A stretch of DNA of 64,000 nucleotides from Sediminibacterium sp. Lineage in GTDB: Bacteria; Bacteroidota; Bacteroidia; Chitinophagales; Chitinophagaceae. Below, piece by piece: positions 42,889-51,738 of this stretch (position 1 is its first letter; every line of letters starts with the position of its first letter). The position numbers and the translations under genes are program-made. Where the stretch lies: the NCBI GenBank assembly GCA_030158665.1, contig JAOASM010000007.1, positions 1-64,000 on the forward strand, in the 5' to 3' direction. The notes below the pieces were generated by a model. The model was not told the DNA's origin. It saw nothing but the letters and a program-made list of their open reading frames with translations, and made no database searches.

Positions 42889-43860
42889 TTAGTGCTTAAG
42901 TGGTTTCTTTTTTATCATACCCCCTTTGGTGTCTTTCACACTATGCATTACAACAAAGGCATTGGGATCAATCCTTTCAATTTCTATCTTCAACTTGTTC
43001 ATTTCTAGTCGGGTAATGACAGTATATAAAATATTGACTTCCCCCATTTCTCCTCTGGTTCCAAAGCCACGTTCACCTTTGTATACAGTGATTCCGCGTT
43101 CCATTTTAGAGACAATCATTTGTCGTATTTCAGAAAAATGAGTGGACACAATGGTAACCCCCATATATTCATCAATACCTTCTATGATGAAGTCAAGGGT
43201 TTTAGAGGCGGCTAGATAGGTTACCATGGAGAATAAAGCAATTTCTACTGATAGAAAATACATGGCGGCCGAGAAAATCACCACATTAATCACAATGATG
43301 ATATCACCAATGGTTGTACCAACTTTTTTACTCAAGTAGATTGCTAAGATTTCGGTTCCGTCAATGACTGCTCCCCCTCTAATGGAAAAGCCAATTCCTG
43401 CCCCTAAAAAAAATCCTCCAAAAATAGCCACTAGAATATCATTATTGGTGACGTTGGGGAAATCCACATTGGCAACACATAATGCCAAACCAATGATGGC
43501 AAATGAGGTTTTGATGGCGAACTGTTTTCCAATGATATTATAACCTAGTAGAACGAAAGGTATATTGACAACAATTAAAAGAATATACAATGGAATATGG
43601 GTAAGGTTGGAAATCAGCAGCGAAATACCTGTGGCACCACCATCGATAAATTGATTGGTTAATAAAAATCCCTTAAATCCAAAAGCAGCCGAAAAAATAC
43701 CAATTACAATCAAAACCGCATCTTTTAGATTACTCTTGATCAATAAAATGAAATCTAAATAGGCTTTTGCATAGGAATACCTAGAAATTTGAAGATCGTC
43801 ATTTTTGCGGATCAAATTAACTTTAAACAGGAAGGATTTTAGTAACTCATGCATGAACAA
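42889..43860 (-). CDS. YitT family membrane protein
   Basis: A 323-residue inner-membrane protein with about six spans in the first 230 residues (AVLIVIGIFSAAFGFKGFLL, GGATGISLLISNLTHIPLYILL, GAGIGFSIRGGAVIDGTEILA), and a DUF2179 cytoplasmic domain at about 240-315. YitT relatives have no settled function. The gene is read from one strand with the small membrane protein at 43906-44118 upstream by 45 bases. A CAGGTATAA box lies about 21 bases before the start. Confidence 0.85.
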   Translation of the reverse strand: MFMHELLKSFLFKVNLIRKNDDLQISRYSYAKAYLDFILLIKSNLKDAVLIVIGIFSAAFGFKGFLLTNQFIDGGATGISLLISNLTHIPLYILLIVVNIPFVLLGYNIIGKQFAIKTSFAIIGLALCVANVDFPNVTNNDILVAIFGGFFLGAGIGFSIRGGAVIDGTEILAIYLSKKVGTTIGDIIIVINVVIFSAAMYFLSVEIALFSMVTYLAASKTLDFIIEGIDEYMGVTIVSTHFSEIRQMIVSKMERGITVYKGERGFGTRGEMGEVNILYTVITRLEMNKLKIEIERIDPNAFVVMHSVKDTKGGMIKKKPLKH

Positions 43861-43905
43861 ATTTACTAAATACCTCCTGATTATACCTGAAAATATGCCA
43901 TAGAC

Positions 43906-44118
43906 TTATTTCCTCCAATAAGATCTAAGCAATTTATAGAGAAAGGAAAAAGCGAAAAAAAATAAGACTGAAATGGCCCAAATAGCTATGGATGACAAGA
44001 AAAAATCAATTATAAAGGTTCTGTAACTCATTATTTGATTTGCATCAAGAATAGAAAGCAGAGAAGCAACCGCACAAGCGTATAAATAAATTAAAAGTAA
44101 CTTGGTTTTGATTTTCAT
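43906..44118 (-). CDS. Small two-span membrane protein
   Basis: A 70-residue protein with a span at residues 8-25 (LIYLYACAVASLLSILDA) and one at 34-60 (IIDFFLSSIAIWAISVLFFFAFSFLY). No family is recognised. It lies between the YitT gene and the response regulator gene on the same strand. Its 5' side carries the CAGGTATAAG box of a perfect inverted repeat at 44141-44174. The ORF is short, so the support is composition and position only. Confidence 0.5.
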   Translation of the reverse strand: MKIKTKLLLIYLYACAVASLLSILDANQIMSYRTFIIDFFLSSIAIWAISVLFFFAFSFLYKLLRSYWRK

Positions 44119-44140
44119 GGAAATTAAATATTACAGACTA

Positions 44141-44174
44141 CTTATACCTGTTCCCCCCCGAGTCCAGGTATAAG
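44141..44174. promoter_or_regulatory. Inverted repeat upstream of small membrane protein
   Basis: CTTATACCTG (44141-44150) pairs perfectly with CAGGTATAAG (44165-44174) around 14 bases rich in C. It is 22 bases before the start of the gene at 44118. The box TTATACCTG occurs again at 43881-43889, 20-21 bases before the YitT start codon. It could be an operator or a hairpin; there is no T-run. Confidence 0.45.
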
Positions 44175-44288
44175 GTCTGAAACCCTATTCCTTTAAATAG
44201 AGTAGATTGTAGCTTAAAAGCTAATTTCTACTACAAATGTATTTCATGTAAAGAGAGAAGATATAGACCCTAAGGCTCAATTTTGTTT

Positions 44289-44882
44289 TTAAATATCAGT
44301 ATTATTGGCCGCCCATTTAAGTAGACTATTTTTTTCATTCGTAAGGTTTAACTTCTGAATGATATTGTGTCGATGGTTTTTGACTGTTTTCTCGGATACA
44401 AAAAGGCTTGCTGCTATTTCTTTACTGCTCATTTGTTTGGCAATGAGTTTCAAAATTTTGTATTCTGACATAGTTAAAGTTTCTACTACCGAATTTTGTT
44501 TGTGCTTACTTGAAATATAATTAAATGCCATTTGAACCGTTACTTTAACTTGTTCCTCTTTCCAAGGCTTAACGATGTAGTTTAGCGGATCTGCCTCCTG
44601 GGCTTCAATAATAGATGCGCTTTTTGTTACTGCCGTAATAAATATTATTTCAATATTTGGCTTAATGGTATTGGCTTTTTTTGCAAAATCAATGCCAGTT
44701 TTCTCATCCTTTAAATTAATATCGCATATAACTAGTTGTGGGTTAAAATCCGTAACCGCTTTAACGCCATCATCAAAATTATCAACGATAGATGTATTAT
44801 ACCCTTCTTTATGTAGAAACTCGCTCAAATCAAGTGCCTGTAAAAGTTCATCTTCTAGTATTAAAATTCTTTTCTCTTTCAT
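44289..44882 (-). CDS. LuxR-type response regulator
   Basis: A 197-residue response regulator. The receiver domain has acidic residues at 10-12 (LEDE), phospho-acceptor Asp54 (VICDINL), Thr83 and Lys105 (VKPW). The LuxR/GerE helix-turn-helix is residues 132-190 (LTMSEYKILKLIAKQMSSKEIAASLF, KTVKNHRHNII). The sensor kinase gene is 3 bases upstream, so the pair is one two-component system. The targets are not known. Confidence 0.93.
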   Translation of the reverse strand: MKEKRILILEDELLQALDLSEFLHKEGYNTSIVDNFDDGVKAVTDFNPQLVICDINLKDEKTGIDFAKKANTIKPNIEIIFITAVTKSASIIEAQEADPLNYIVKPWKEEQVKVTVQMAFNYISSKHKQNSVVETLTMSEYKILKLIAKQMSSKEIAASLFVSEKTVKNHRHNIIQKLNLTNEKNSLLKWAANNTDI

Positions 44883-44885
44883 ATA

Positions 44886-46874
44886 TTATAATGTGAAGCT
44901 AATTGTATGTGTTACGCCTTGTTGATGTTCTATTGTATATTTTGCCGACAATTGTTGACACATCGTTTGAATGATTTTTAAACCAAGGCTATTTGCTCTA
45001 ACATCGTCTAAAATAAATCCGGGGCCGTTGTCTTTAATCATTAACACGCAATTTTGATGATGCACCTTTAATTGTATTGTGAGTATAGTTTGTTTATCGA
45101 GAGAGGTTGCATGTTTGAAAACGTTTGATACAGTCTCATTAATGATAAGTCCAATTAAAATAATTTTTTCTAATGAAATCTGAACTGCGTCAATTTCGTA
45201 TACAAATTCAATCAATTGGCCTTCTTTTTGAAATGATTGATAAAGATGCTCCACTAGTTTAATGGTATACATCTTGATATCGATTAATTCAATATCACTT
45301 TCGGCATATAAACTTTCGTGTACAATTGCCATTGAATTGATACGATTCTGAATTGAGGTTACAAATGCTATAGTATCCTTGTCTTCAATTCTTCGTTTTT
45401 GAATATTCAATAAGCTATAAATATTTTGCAAATTATTTTTAACTCGATGATGTAGTTCTTTTATTAATTGCTCGTTGTATTGACTCTTTTTTAGATTATT
45501 TTCTGCATAAATTTCTAATAAACTATTTTTAGCTTCAATTAACTTTTTACTCTTTTCATTTTGTTTCAGATTTCTTAAAACTAATAATATGATGATTAAA
45601 AATGAAATCAATCCAGCAATTGATAAATACAGTTGTCCTTCTTGTATACTTGAAGACAACTTCGTCTCTACCAATTCATTTTGCGTTAATACCAATTCTT
45701 TTCTACGTTTCTCTATCTCCATTTTAGCAGTAAGTAAAGAAGACTGATTTTTTAAAATATTGGTGGTGGCTGAGTCGTTATAACGATTATAGGCTTGTAA
45801 GTAAAAAAACGCAGAATCATTCTTGCCTAAGGCATGATAATAGTCGGAATTGATTTTAAAATATTTTACTTCCACTTTCCCAATGGTTCTTCCTGCAATA
45901 TAATAAGCTACACTGTCTATACAGACCTTAGCTTTCTGTAATTCTCTAGTTTTGATATAACATACACTTAATGGAAATAAACTATTCAGTCTATATTCCC
46001 CAGTACTTAAACTCAAATAATAAATAAGTAATTTTTTGGCGGTTGTATATTCATCTCTCTCAATTAAACAGTTTGCAATTAGGCCATTGAACCATCCTTT
46101 CCAGTATAAAAAATTTCCTTCTTCTTTGATTTTTTTTGAATCAATCATTTTAAGAAATATTTCCGTTTCGGCCAGTCCGACACGAAAGTATTTTTCGGCA
46201 CTATCTATTTTTTTTGCTTCAAAAAATAGATCACCTAATCTTAAATAGTATGTTAAACGACTTCTTGAATATTCTTGAGGCAGTGGTTCAAATAATTTAT
46301 AATCATTAATTGCTTCTTCATACAAACCACATGAAGCATATATCTCCCAAAACGTTTTGATAAAATCATTTTCAATCCTTTCGTTTCTGATTTTTAAAAC
46401 CTGATCCATCCGGTTATAAAAACGATACTCTTCTTCTAATTTAATCAAGACACTTTTATAAGCCTCTTTATTTAATCTTGATTTATTTTCATATAAATAA
46501 TTCAACACTGGCAGTCCTTCTATAAACGCCGACCTGGTATGACAAATAAATGATAATGGTAAAGCAATTCTAAATCTTAATGCATCATCTTTATTTTGAA
46601 TGGCTAACTGATATCTTTTTGTGAGGATACGTTGCCACTCTTTGGCAGGTAGTTTATCATAGATAGTGTTGTGGTGATTTTTATTTAAACTATCCCAAAT
46701 ATGAATAATTTTTATAGTATTCGTCGTTGAAAAGTCGCTATCAACCTCTTTAATTCCGATTTTTGTCAATGCCACTGAATAATCTTCAGCAACTAATGAT
46801 TGCGAAAAAATGGATGAAGGTGTAGCCCAAAATAGGCTTGATATAAAAAATGAAATTAAAATTTTAAATCGCAT
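44886..46874 (-). CDS. Sensor histidine kinase with TPR-like sensor region
   Basis: A 662-residue kinase: signal peptide (about 1-25), a long helical region with tetratricopeptide-like repeats up to about 400, one membrane span at about 416-437 (LYLSIAGLISFLIIILLVL), a coiled segment, then the HisKA_2-type phospho-acceptor with His in KELHHRVKNNLQN and an ATPase domain (GLIINETVSNVFKHA and MIKDNGPGF). The HWE/HisKA_2 layout with periplasmic TPR repeats is common in Bacteroidota. It phosphorylates the adjacent LuxR-type regulator. Confidence 0.93.
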   Translation of the reverse strand: MRFKILISFFISSLFWATPSSIFSQSLVAEDYSVALTKIGIKEVDSDFSTTNTIKIIHIWDSLNKNHHNTIYDKLPAKEWQRILTKRYQLAIQNKDDALRFRIALPLSFICHTRSAFIEGLPVLNYLYENKSRLNKEAYKSVLIKLEEEYRFYNRMDQVLKIRNERIENDFIKTFWEIYASCGLYEEAINDYKLFEPLPQEYSRSRLTYYLRLGDLFFEAKKIDSAEKYFRVGLAETEIFLKMIDSKKIKEEGNFLYWKGWFNGLIANCLIERDEYTTAKKLLIYYLSLSTGEYRLNSLFPLSVCYIKTRELQKAKVCIDSVAYYIAGRTIGKVEVKYFKINSDYYHALGKNDSAFFYLQAYNRYNDSATTNILKNQSSLLTAKMEIEKRRKELVLTQNELVETKLSSSIQEGQLYLSIAGLISFLIIILLVLRNLKQNEKSKKLIEAKNSLLEIYAENNLKKSQYNEQLIKELHHRVKNNLQNIYSLLNIQKRRIEDKDTIAFVTSIQNRINSMAIVHESLYAESDIELIDIKMYTIKLVEHLYQSFQKEGQLIEFVYEIDAVQISLEKIILIGLIINETVSNVFKHATSLDKQTILTIQLKVHHQNCVLMIKDNGPGFILDDVRANSLGLKIIQTMCQQLSAKYTIEHQQGVTHTISFTL

Positions 46875-47087
46875 ACGAATTTTTTCAAATTTGATATGCA
46901 GAAACCTTGGGGAGGTGAAAGTTCAGCAGTTGATTTGTTTTTTAAAAGTAGGCCTTTTTCATTATTTTTAATGCATATTCAAGCGGAAACTGTTTTTTAT
47001 GATTTAAACTTAAACAAAATCAAATTAAACCGGGTTCATATGGTTTTTATAAACCATGTATTGCAAACACATCAGATTAACCTATTT

Positions 47088-48044
47088 ATGAAAAAGTGTA
47101 TTTTATTTTTTATTGGGATTTTTATTTGCACAATCTCTGCAAATAGCCAATCCAAAAACGGCTTTAAAATCATTCCTCTTGGCGTTAAGGGCGGTTTAGA
47201 TGAATCTAACCTCTCTGCTTATCTTGTTGCAGCCAGCGACAGCAATCAGTTTATTTGTTTAGACGCGGGTACAATTTATAAAGGACTTGAGCAAGCTGCA
47301 GAAAAGAAATTATTCGCCACATCTGATCCTAGTTTAATTCAACAAAAACATATTAATAGTTATTTTATTTCTCATGCACATTTAGATCATACAGCTGGAT
47401 TGATCATGAATTCTCCTAATGATAAAGCAAAAAAATTATACGGATTAGCCTCTGTTTTAGAAGTTTTCAAGAAAAATTATTTCACTTGGTCTGCATGGGC
47501 AAATTTTGGAAGTGAAGGCGAAGCACCAATCTTAAAAAAATATGCTTATCAAACCTTAACGCCAAAAGTTGAAATTTCAGTTGATCAAACAGGATTATTT
47601 GTAACACCATTTGTGTTGAGTCATGTAAATCCTTATGAGAGTACTGCTTTTCTAGTTAGAAATCAAAATAGTTACTTATTGTATCTTGGAGATACTGGTG
47701 CTGATGATATTGAGCAGAGTACACAACTAGCACAATTATGGCAGACTATCGCGCCATTGATTCAAAAAAATCAACTTAAAGCAATATTCATCGAAGTTTC
47801 TTTTGATAATAGCATTCCTACAAAATCATTATTTGGGCATTTAACGCCAAAGCTGTTTATGGAAGAAATGACCAAGTTGAATCAGCTTTCGAATGGAAGC
47901 TTAAAAAACACTTCTTTGTATGTGACTCATTTAAAACCATGCAATGGTTGCGAATTTAAGATTCAAAATGAAATTAAAACGGCTAATCAAATTGGTTTAA
48001 AAATATACTATCCATCTCAGGCTACTTCTATTGTATTGAATTAA
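47088..48044 (+). CDS. Class II 3',5'-cyclic-nucleotide phosphodiesterase (MBL fold)
   Basis: A 318-residue exported hydrolase. I start at 47088 (MKKCILFFIGIFICTISANSQ, a signal peptide) because the codons upstream to 46896 read like non-coding sequence. The metal motif HAHLDHTAG near residue 87 is the class II phosphodiesterase/metallo-beta-lactamase-fold signature. Further ligands lie in LSHVNPYESTAF, YLGDTGADD and FGHLTPK. It likely degrades extracellular cyclic nucleotides in the periplasm. The gene diverges from the sensor kinase. Confidence 0.88.
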   Translation: MKKCILFFIGIFICTISANSQSKNGFKIIPLGVKGGLDESNLSAYLVAASDSNQFICLDAGTIYKGLEQAAEKKLFATSDPSLIQQKHINSYFISHAHLDHTAGLIMNSPNDKAKKLYGLASVLEVFKKNYFTWSAWANFGSEGEAPILKKYAYQTLTPKVEISVDQTGLFVTPFVLSHVNPYESTAFLVRNQNSYLLYLGDTGADDIEQSTQLAQLWQTIAPLIQKNQLKAIFIEVSFDNSIPTKSLFGHLTPKLFMEEMTKLNQLSNGSLKNTSLYVTHLKPCNGCEFKIQNEIKTANQIGLKIYYPSQATSIVLN

Positions 48045-48081
48045 AAATTCAATACCTTTAAAAACAATTAAAACAGATAAA

Positions 48082-48303
48082 ATGTCAACTAAAATTACAG
48101 TCAACAACAACGGATCTTTGAAAATAGAAGGAGACTTTACAATTGTAGATAGAGAAGGAAATGCATATGACTTAGGCGGAAGAAATGTTTTGGGTTTATG
48201 CAGATGCGGATTAAGTAAAAACAAGCCTTTTTGTGACGGAGCACACAATGGACAATTCGAACATCAGGCTACAGCATTTGCTTTGCCTCCAAAAAAAGTA
48301 TAA
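48082..48303 (+). CDS. CDGSH-type iron-sulfur protein
   Basis: A 73-residue protein with one CDGSH cluster motif: CRCGLSKNKPFCDGAH, supplying three Cys and one His for a [2Fe-2S] cluster. The family mediates electron or cluster transfer in the cytoplasm. Usual length for the prokaryotic type. A terminator follows, so it is the last gene of this transcript; the phosphodiesterase gene ends 37 bases before. Confidence 0.93.
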   Translation: MSTKITVNNNGSLKIEGDFTIVDREGNAYDLGGRNVLGLCRCGLSKNKPFCDGAHNGQFEHQATAFALPPKKV

Positions 48304-48330
48304 TCAACACTTTATTGGATACACTGAACT

Positions 48331-48361
48331 AAAAAGGGGCTAATGAATTAGTCCCTTTTTT
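48331..48361 (+). terminator. Rho-independent terminator
   Basis: AAAAAGGGGCTAAT (48331-48344) pairs with ATTAGTCCCTTTTT (48347-48360), with one G-T pair. It follows the CDGSH gene. Confidence 0.9.
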
Positions 48362-48402
48362 ATGCAATTTTTAGCATTAGATTTGCAATTCAAATCCATC
48401 CT

Positions 48403-48825
48403 ATGTTTTATAAAATCCTCACTATAACTGGCCTAGCAACTTTCGAAATTTATGCCGCTATTCCTGCTGGATTTGCATTTGGCCTAAATCCAATTGTCAT
48501 ATTTTTAGCTAGTTTGTTTGGAGGATTGGTAGGCGTTTTTGTAGCTGCATATCTTGGCGATAAAATCAAGAAATGGTTGAATCAATTTAGAACACCAAAG
48601 CCCGAAAAAGCGAAACCTGGATTCATTTTAAAAATCTGGGAAAAATATGGTGTGATTGGCCTTGGCTTATTGGGTACCATGTCTGTAGGCGCCCCAATAA
48701 GTATCGGAGTTGGTGTTGGCTTTAATGTGCCTACCAACAAAATGGTATTTTGGTGTTGCCTTGGCGTATTGATTCGCTGTGCCCTATTTACTTCTATAGG
48801 ACATTATAGTCTTCAATTATTTTAA
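48403..48825 (+). CDS. Small membrane protein of the Sm_multidrug_ex family
   Basis: A 140-residue inner-membrane protein with about three or four spans (ATFEIYAAIPAGFAFGLNPIVIFLASLFGGLVGVFVAAYLG, then GVIGLGLLGTMSVGAPISIGVGVGF). It resembles the small-multidrug-export family (PF06695), whose function has not been shown to be drug export in general. It converges with the symporter gene 11 bases after its stop. Confidence 0.72.
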   Translation: MFYKILTITGLATFEIYAAIPAGFAFGLNPIVIFLASLFGGLVGVFVAAYLGDKIKKWLNQFRTPKPEKAKPGFILKIWEKYGVIGLGLLGTMSVGAPISIGVGVGFNVPTNKMVFWCCLGVLIRCALFTSIGHYSLQLF

Positions 48826-48835
48826 TCAATCCCCC

Positions 48836-50542
48836 CTACCAGAATTTTATATAAAGTGCAATCACTACACCTAACACCAAAACAACCATTGCCAAATGCG
48901 CATTGGATAATTTGAATTGGCCTTTGTCTTCAGTGATATCATTCTCATGCCTTTGCCCTTTTACATCTAATAAGCTAACTAATATTATCGCTAAGGTAGT
49001 AAAGCAAAACACCCATCCCATTTGAATTAAATAAGGAATTTCAAAGCTTCCAGATGCGGTAGGATAAGCAGTATACAATAATGTGTCATTGCCCATCCAG
49101 CCTGGTAAGAATTTATCAAAAACGATTGAAAGCACTACTCCTAAAAAGATCCCTGTGATAGCAGCTTTTGAGGTTGCTCTTTTCCAGAAAAAGCCTAATA
49201 AAAAAACTGGGAAGATTGCTGGAGAAATATACCCCGTATATTTTTGTATAAACTCAAATCCACCTTTACCACCAATACCCAATGTGTCTTTCCAGTTAAT
49301 GACTATTGCAATTATTAATGAAAGAATAATAATCACTCTACCTGTTGTGACTATTTTTGTATCACTTGCCTCTTTATTGATATACTTTTTATAAATATCC
49401 AGTGAATAGATAGTGGAAATACTATTGGCCTTACCTGCCAATGAAGCAACAATAGCCGCAGTCAAAGCTGCCATAGATAAGCCTTTTAGACCAACTGGTA
49501 AAAATCCAACTACCGAAGAATACGCATTGTCCTGATTTAAAACTCCGTTGGTCATCATCTGTGTTTGTAGTCCACCGTTTTGATACAATACATAAGCAGC
49601 AATACCTGGAACAACCACAAGTATTGGCATCATTAATTTCAAAAAGGCAGCAAATAAAATACCTGTTCTTGCTGTTTTTAAGTCTGCACCTAATGCTCTT
49701 TGTGTGATGTATTGATTACATCCCCAATAATTTAAATGTGCTACCCAAATACCAGCCACCATCATTGCAATACCTGGTAAACTAGCATAATCTTCAATTT
49801 CTTTCTGTGTAGATCCAGGACCTGGTTTATCAAATATCATTTTAAAATGATCCGGTGCTGCTTGCATTAAATGTTTAAAACCTGCAATCATATCCTTGCC
49901 CAAACCAAATTGTTCACTTACTACGGTTAATGCAATATAAGATGTAATTAATCCACCTACTGTTAAAATCAACACCTGAAAAACATCTGTATAGCCAATC
50001 ACCTTCATGCCACCTAATGTAATGAACAAAGCAAAAACCGCTAAGCCAATCATGATCAAATGAAAGTGAGTACCTCCTGTTAAATTATTAATAGCGATGG
50101 CACCTAAATACAAAATAGAAGTTAGGTTGACAAAGATGTACAAGAACAACCAAAAAATGGCCATGATCATAGCCACCGTTTCGTTATACCTCGTTTTTAA
50201 AAACTGAGGCATGGTATATATTCGATTTTTTAAATACACAGGCATAAAGAAGATGGCTACAACAACCAAAGAAACTGCCGCCAGCCATTCGTAAACCGAG
50301 ATCGCTAATCCTAATCTAAATCCGTTCCCGCTCATGCCTATAAACTGTTCTGCAGAAATATTTGAAGCGATTAAGCTTGCCCCTATTGCCCACCATGTCA
50401 ATTGACCTTCCGCCAAAAAGAAATCTTTAGTATTGGCTGTACTTGTTTTCTTCTTTCTATAAATCCATATTCCATAAGAGGAGATCAAAATAAAATACAA
50501 TACAAATACAATGTAGTCATAGGTTTGCAATCCTTGATTCAT
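48836..50542 (-). CDS. Sodium/solute symporter (SSS family, sugar-type)
   Basis: A 568-residue inner-membrane transporter of the sodium:solute symporter family with about 14 spans. The opening GLQTYDYIVFVLYFILISSYGIWIYRKKK, the FFLAEGQLTWWAIGASLIASNISAEQFIGMSG block (about 42-72), and NLNYWGCNQYITQRALGA near 280 match the SGLT-type. It probably takes up sugar or a related solute with sodium. No catabolic genes flank it. Confidence 0.9.
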   Translation of the reverse strand: MNQGLQTYDYIVFVLYFILISSYGIWIYRKKKTSTANTKDFFLAEGQLTWWAIGASLIASNISAEQFIGMSGNGFRLGLAISVYEWLAAVSLVVVAIFFMPVYLKNRIYTMPQFLKTRYNETVAMIMAIFWLFLYIFVNLTSILYLGAIAINNLTGGTHFHLIMIGLAVFALFITLGGMKVIGYTDVFQVLILTVGGLITSYIALTVVSEQFGLGKDMIAGFKHLMQAAPDHFKMIFDKPGPGSTQKEIEDYASLPGIAMMVAGIWVAHLNYWGCNQYITQRALGADLKTARTGILFAAFLKLMMPILVVVPGIAAYVLYQNGGLQTQMMTNGVLNQDNAYSSVVGFLPVGLKGLSMAALTAAIVASLAGKANSISTIYSLDIYKKYINKEASDTKIVTTGRVIIILSLIIAIVINWKDTLGIGGKGGFEFIQKYTGYISPAIFPVFLLGFFWKRATSKAAITGIFLGVVLSIVFDKFLPGWMGNDTLLYTAYPTASGSFEIPYLIQMGWVFCFTTLAIILVSLLDVKGQRHENDITEDKGQFKLSNAHLAMVVLVLGVVIALYIKFW

Positions 50543-50605
50543 AAAGCGGTGTTTAGTGTACTAAATTAAGGTTTATCTATTATATTTAACTACAATTCAA
50601 AGGAC

Positions 50606-51091
50606 ATGAACCCTAATTTTAAGCAATTTAGCTCCCTAATAAGCCATCCTATCCAATTTCGATTTTTTCTATTGCAGCAATTGCCTGCTGCTTTTTTTTC
50701 TGGACTTAGGATTGCACATTTTGATGAAAACAGTTGCACAGTTAAAATCAAGTATTCTTGGTTTAGTAAAAATCCTTTTAAGTCTATCTATTTTGCAGTA
50801 GAAGCGATGGCTGCAGAAATGTGTTCAGGTATGCTGGCTTTTGGTCAGGTGTACAAGCGCAATCCTAAGATTAGTATGTTGGTAGTGAAGATGGAAGTTA
50901 ATTTTATTAAAAAGGCAACAGGAACAATATTATTTACTTGTGAAGATGGGGCGGCTATTCAAGCTGCAATCAATGAATCAATCGCCACTGGCGAAGGCAA
51001 GACAATTGTATGTGTATCTAAAGGAAAAAACTCCGCGAACGAAACCGTTGCGGAGTTTTTTATCACTTGGAGCTTTAAAGCTAAAAGTTAA
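50606..51091 (+). CDS. DUF4442 hotdog-fold protein (thioesterase-like)
   Basis: A 161-residue cytoplasmic protein of the DUF4442 family, which has a hotdog fold like acyl-CoA thioesterases. The block FSGLRIAHFDENSCTVKIKYSWFSKNPFKSIYFAVEAMAAEM (about 32-73) is typical. A transcription terminator hairpin lies inside the last codons (51025-51061). It overlaps the convergent HmuY gene by 4 bases. Substrate is unknown. Confidence 0.85.
   Translation: MNPNFKQFSSLISHPIQFRFFLLQQLPAAFFSGLRIAHFDENSCTVKIKYSWFSKNPFKSIYFAVEAMAAEMCSGMLAFGQVYKRNPKISMLVVKMEVNFIKKATGTILFTCEDGAAIQAAINESIATGEGKTIVCVSKGKNSANETVAEFFITWSFKAKS
51025..51061. terminator. Bidirectional terminator inside the end of the DUF4442 gene
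   Basis: AAAAAACTCCGC (51025-51036) pairs perfectly with GCGGAGTTTTTT (51050-51061), with an inner AACG/CGTT pair, in the coding sequence of the DUF4442 gene. In both directions it has an A-run before and a T-run after. On the minus strand it ends the TonB receptor-HmuY operon; on the plus strand it would cut the DUF4442 transcript about 30 bases before the stop codon. Confidence 0.85.
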
Positions 51092-51735
51092 AAGGTTTTT
51101 GTACCGTTTGGCTGATAAGCGTATCTGAATGTGTAATAACGTTGCTTAGTTAATTTATCTGAATCAGATGCAGTTGAAGGCAATGTTACACCTCCTTTAT
51201 AGTAATTCAGGATTTCAATTTTTGCAAATTTACCACTTGCAGTTCTGATCACTAAAACACGTCCTGCAATTGGATTTACAAGTGTAGTCAATCCATCATA
51301 AGTATACCAACCTTTTCCGCTTCCCCAAGGGATGGCAAAAGAAGATGCATTTGAATTGTCTGTAGCAAAAGAAGAATCTGTTGGAATGGTTTTTAATTCA
51401 TCGAACAATCCTTTAAATACAAAAGCACCCCCTAATCCTGGACCACTTGTACCACTGTTTACTAAAATTTTAGTAGACGTAAAAGCCACGTCCCATTTCG
51501 TTGTTGTTGCATCTGTTGAAGCGACTACTTTATTATCCACTAAGCTATAATAAGTAATGGTACCTGCACTTTGCGGTCTACCATCTACTCCAATACCAGT
51601 CACAGTATCCGCTGCTAAATCCTTTACTGTAATAGCACTCACTGGCACGACTACTGTTCCGCTTTCTTTCGAACAAGCAATCAATGCAATACTCAATCCT
51701 AATCCCATCGCGATTTTTGATACCGTCTTTTTCAT
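51088..51735 (-). CDS. hmuY: HmuY-family heme-binding lipoprotein
   Basis: A 215-residue lipoprotein (signal MKKTVSKIAMGLGLSIALIAC, Cys near 21) of the HmuY family, secreted or surface heme binders in Bacteroidota. The pattern TYYSLVDNKVV, TKWDVAFTSTKI, WYTYDGLTTLVNPIAGRVLVIRT and KIEILNYYKGG matches. It follows the TonB receptor after 3 bases, the normal HmuR-HmuY arrangement for heme uptake, in reverse order of some species. I cannot identify heme-ligand residues by eye. Confidence 0.87.
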   Translation of the reverse strand: MKKTVSKIAMGLGLSIALIACSKESGTVVVPVSAITVKDLAADTVTGIGVDGRPQSAGTITYYSLVDNKVVASTDATTTKWDVAFTSTKILVNSGTSGPGLGGAFVFKGLFDELKTIPTDSSFATDNSNASSFAIPWGSGKGWYTYDGLTTLVNPIAGRVLVIRTASGKFAKIEILNYYKGGVTLPSTASDSDKLTKQRYYTFRYAYQPNGTKTF

Positions 51736-51738
51736 GAT

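Noticed and set aside
42739-43008. An 89-codon open frame on the plus strand over the region before and into the YitT gene
   Set aside because: It runs antisense into the end of a clear gene and contains the dyad site; no signal or domain supports it.
46896-47087. A 64-codon N-terminal extension of the phosphodiesterase
   Set aside because: The downstream Met at 47088 begins a good signal peptide, and the extension is odd in composition and holds a hairpin-forming stretch.
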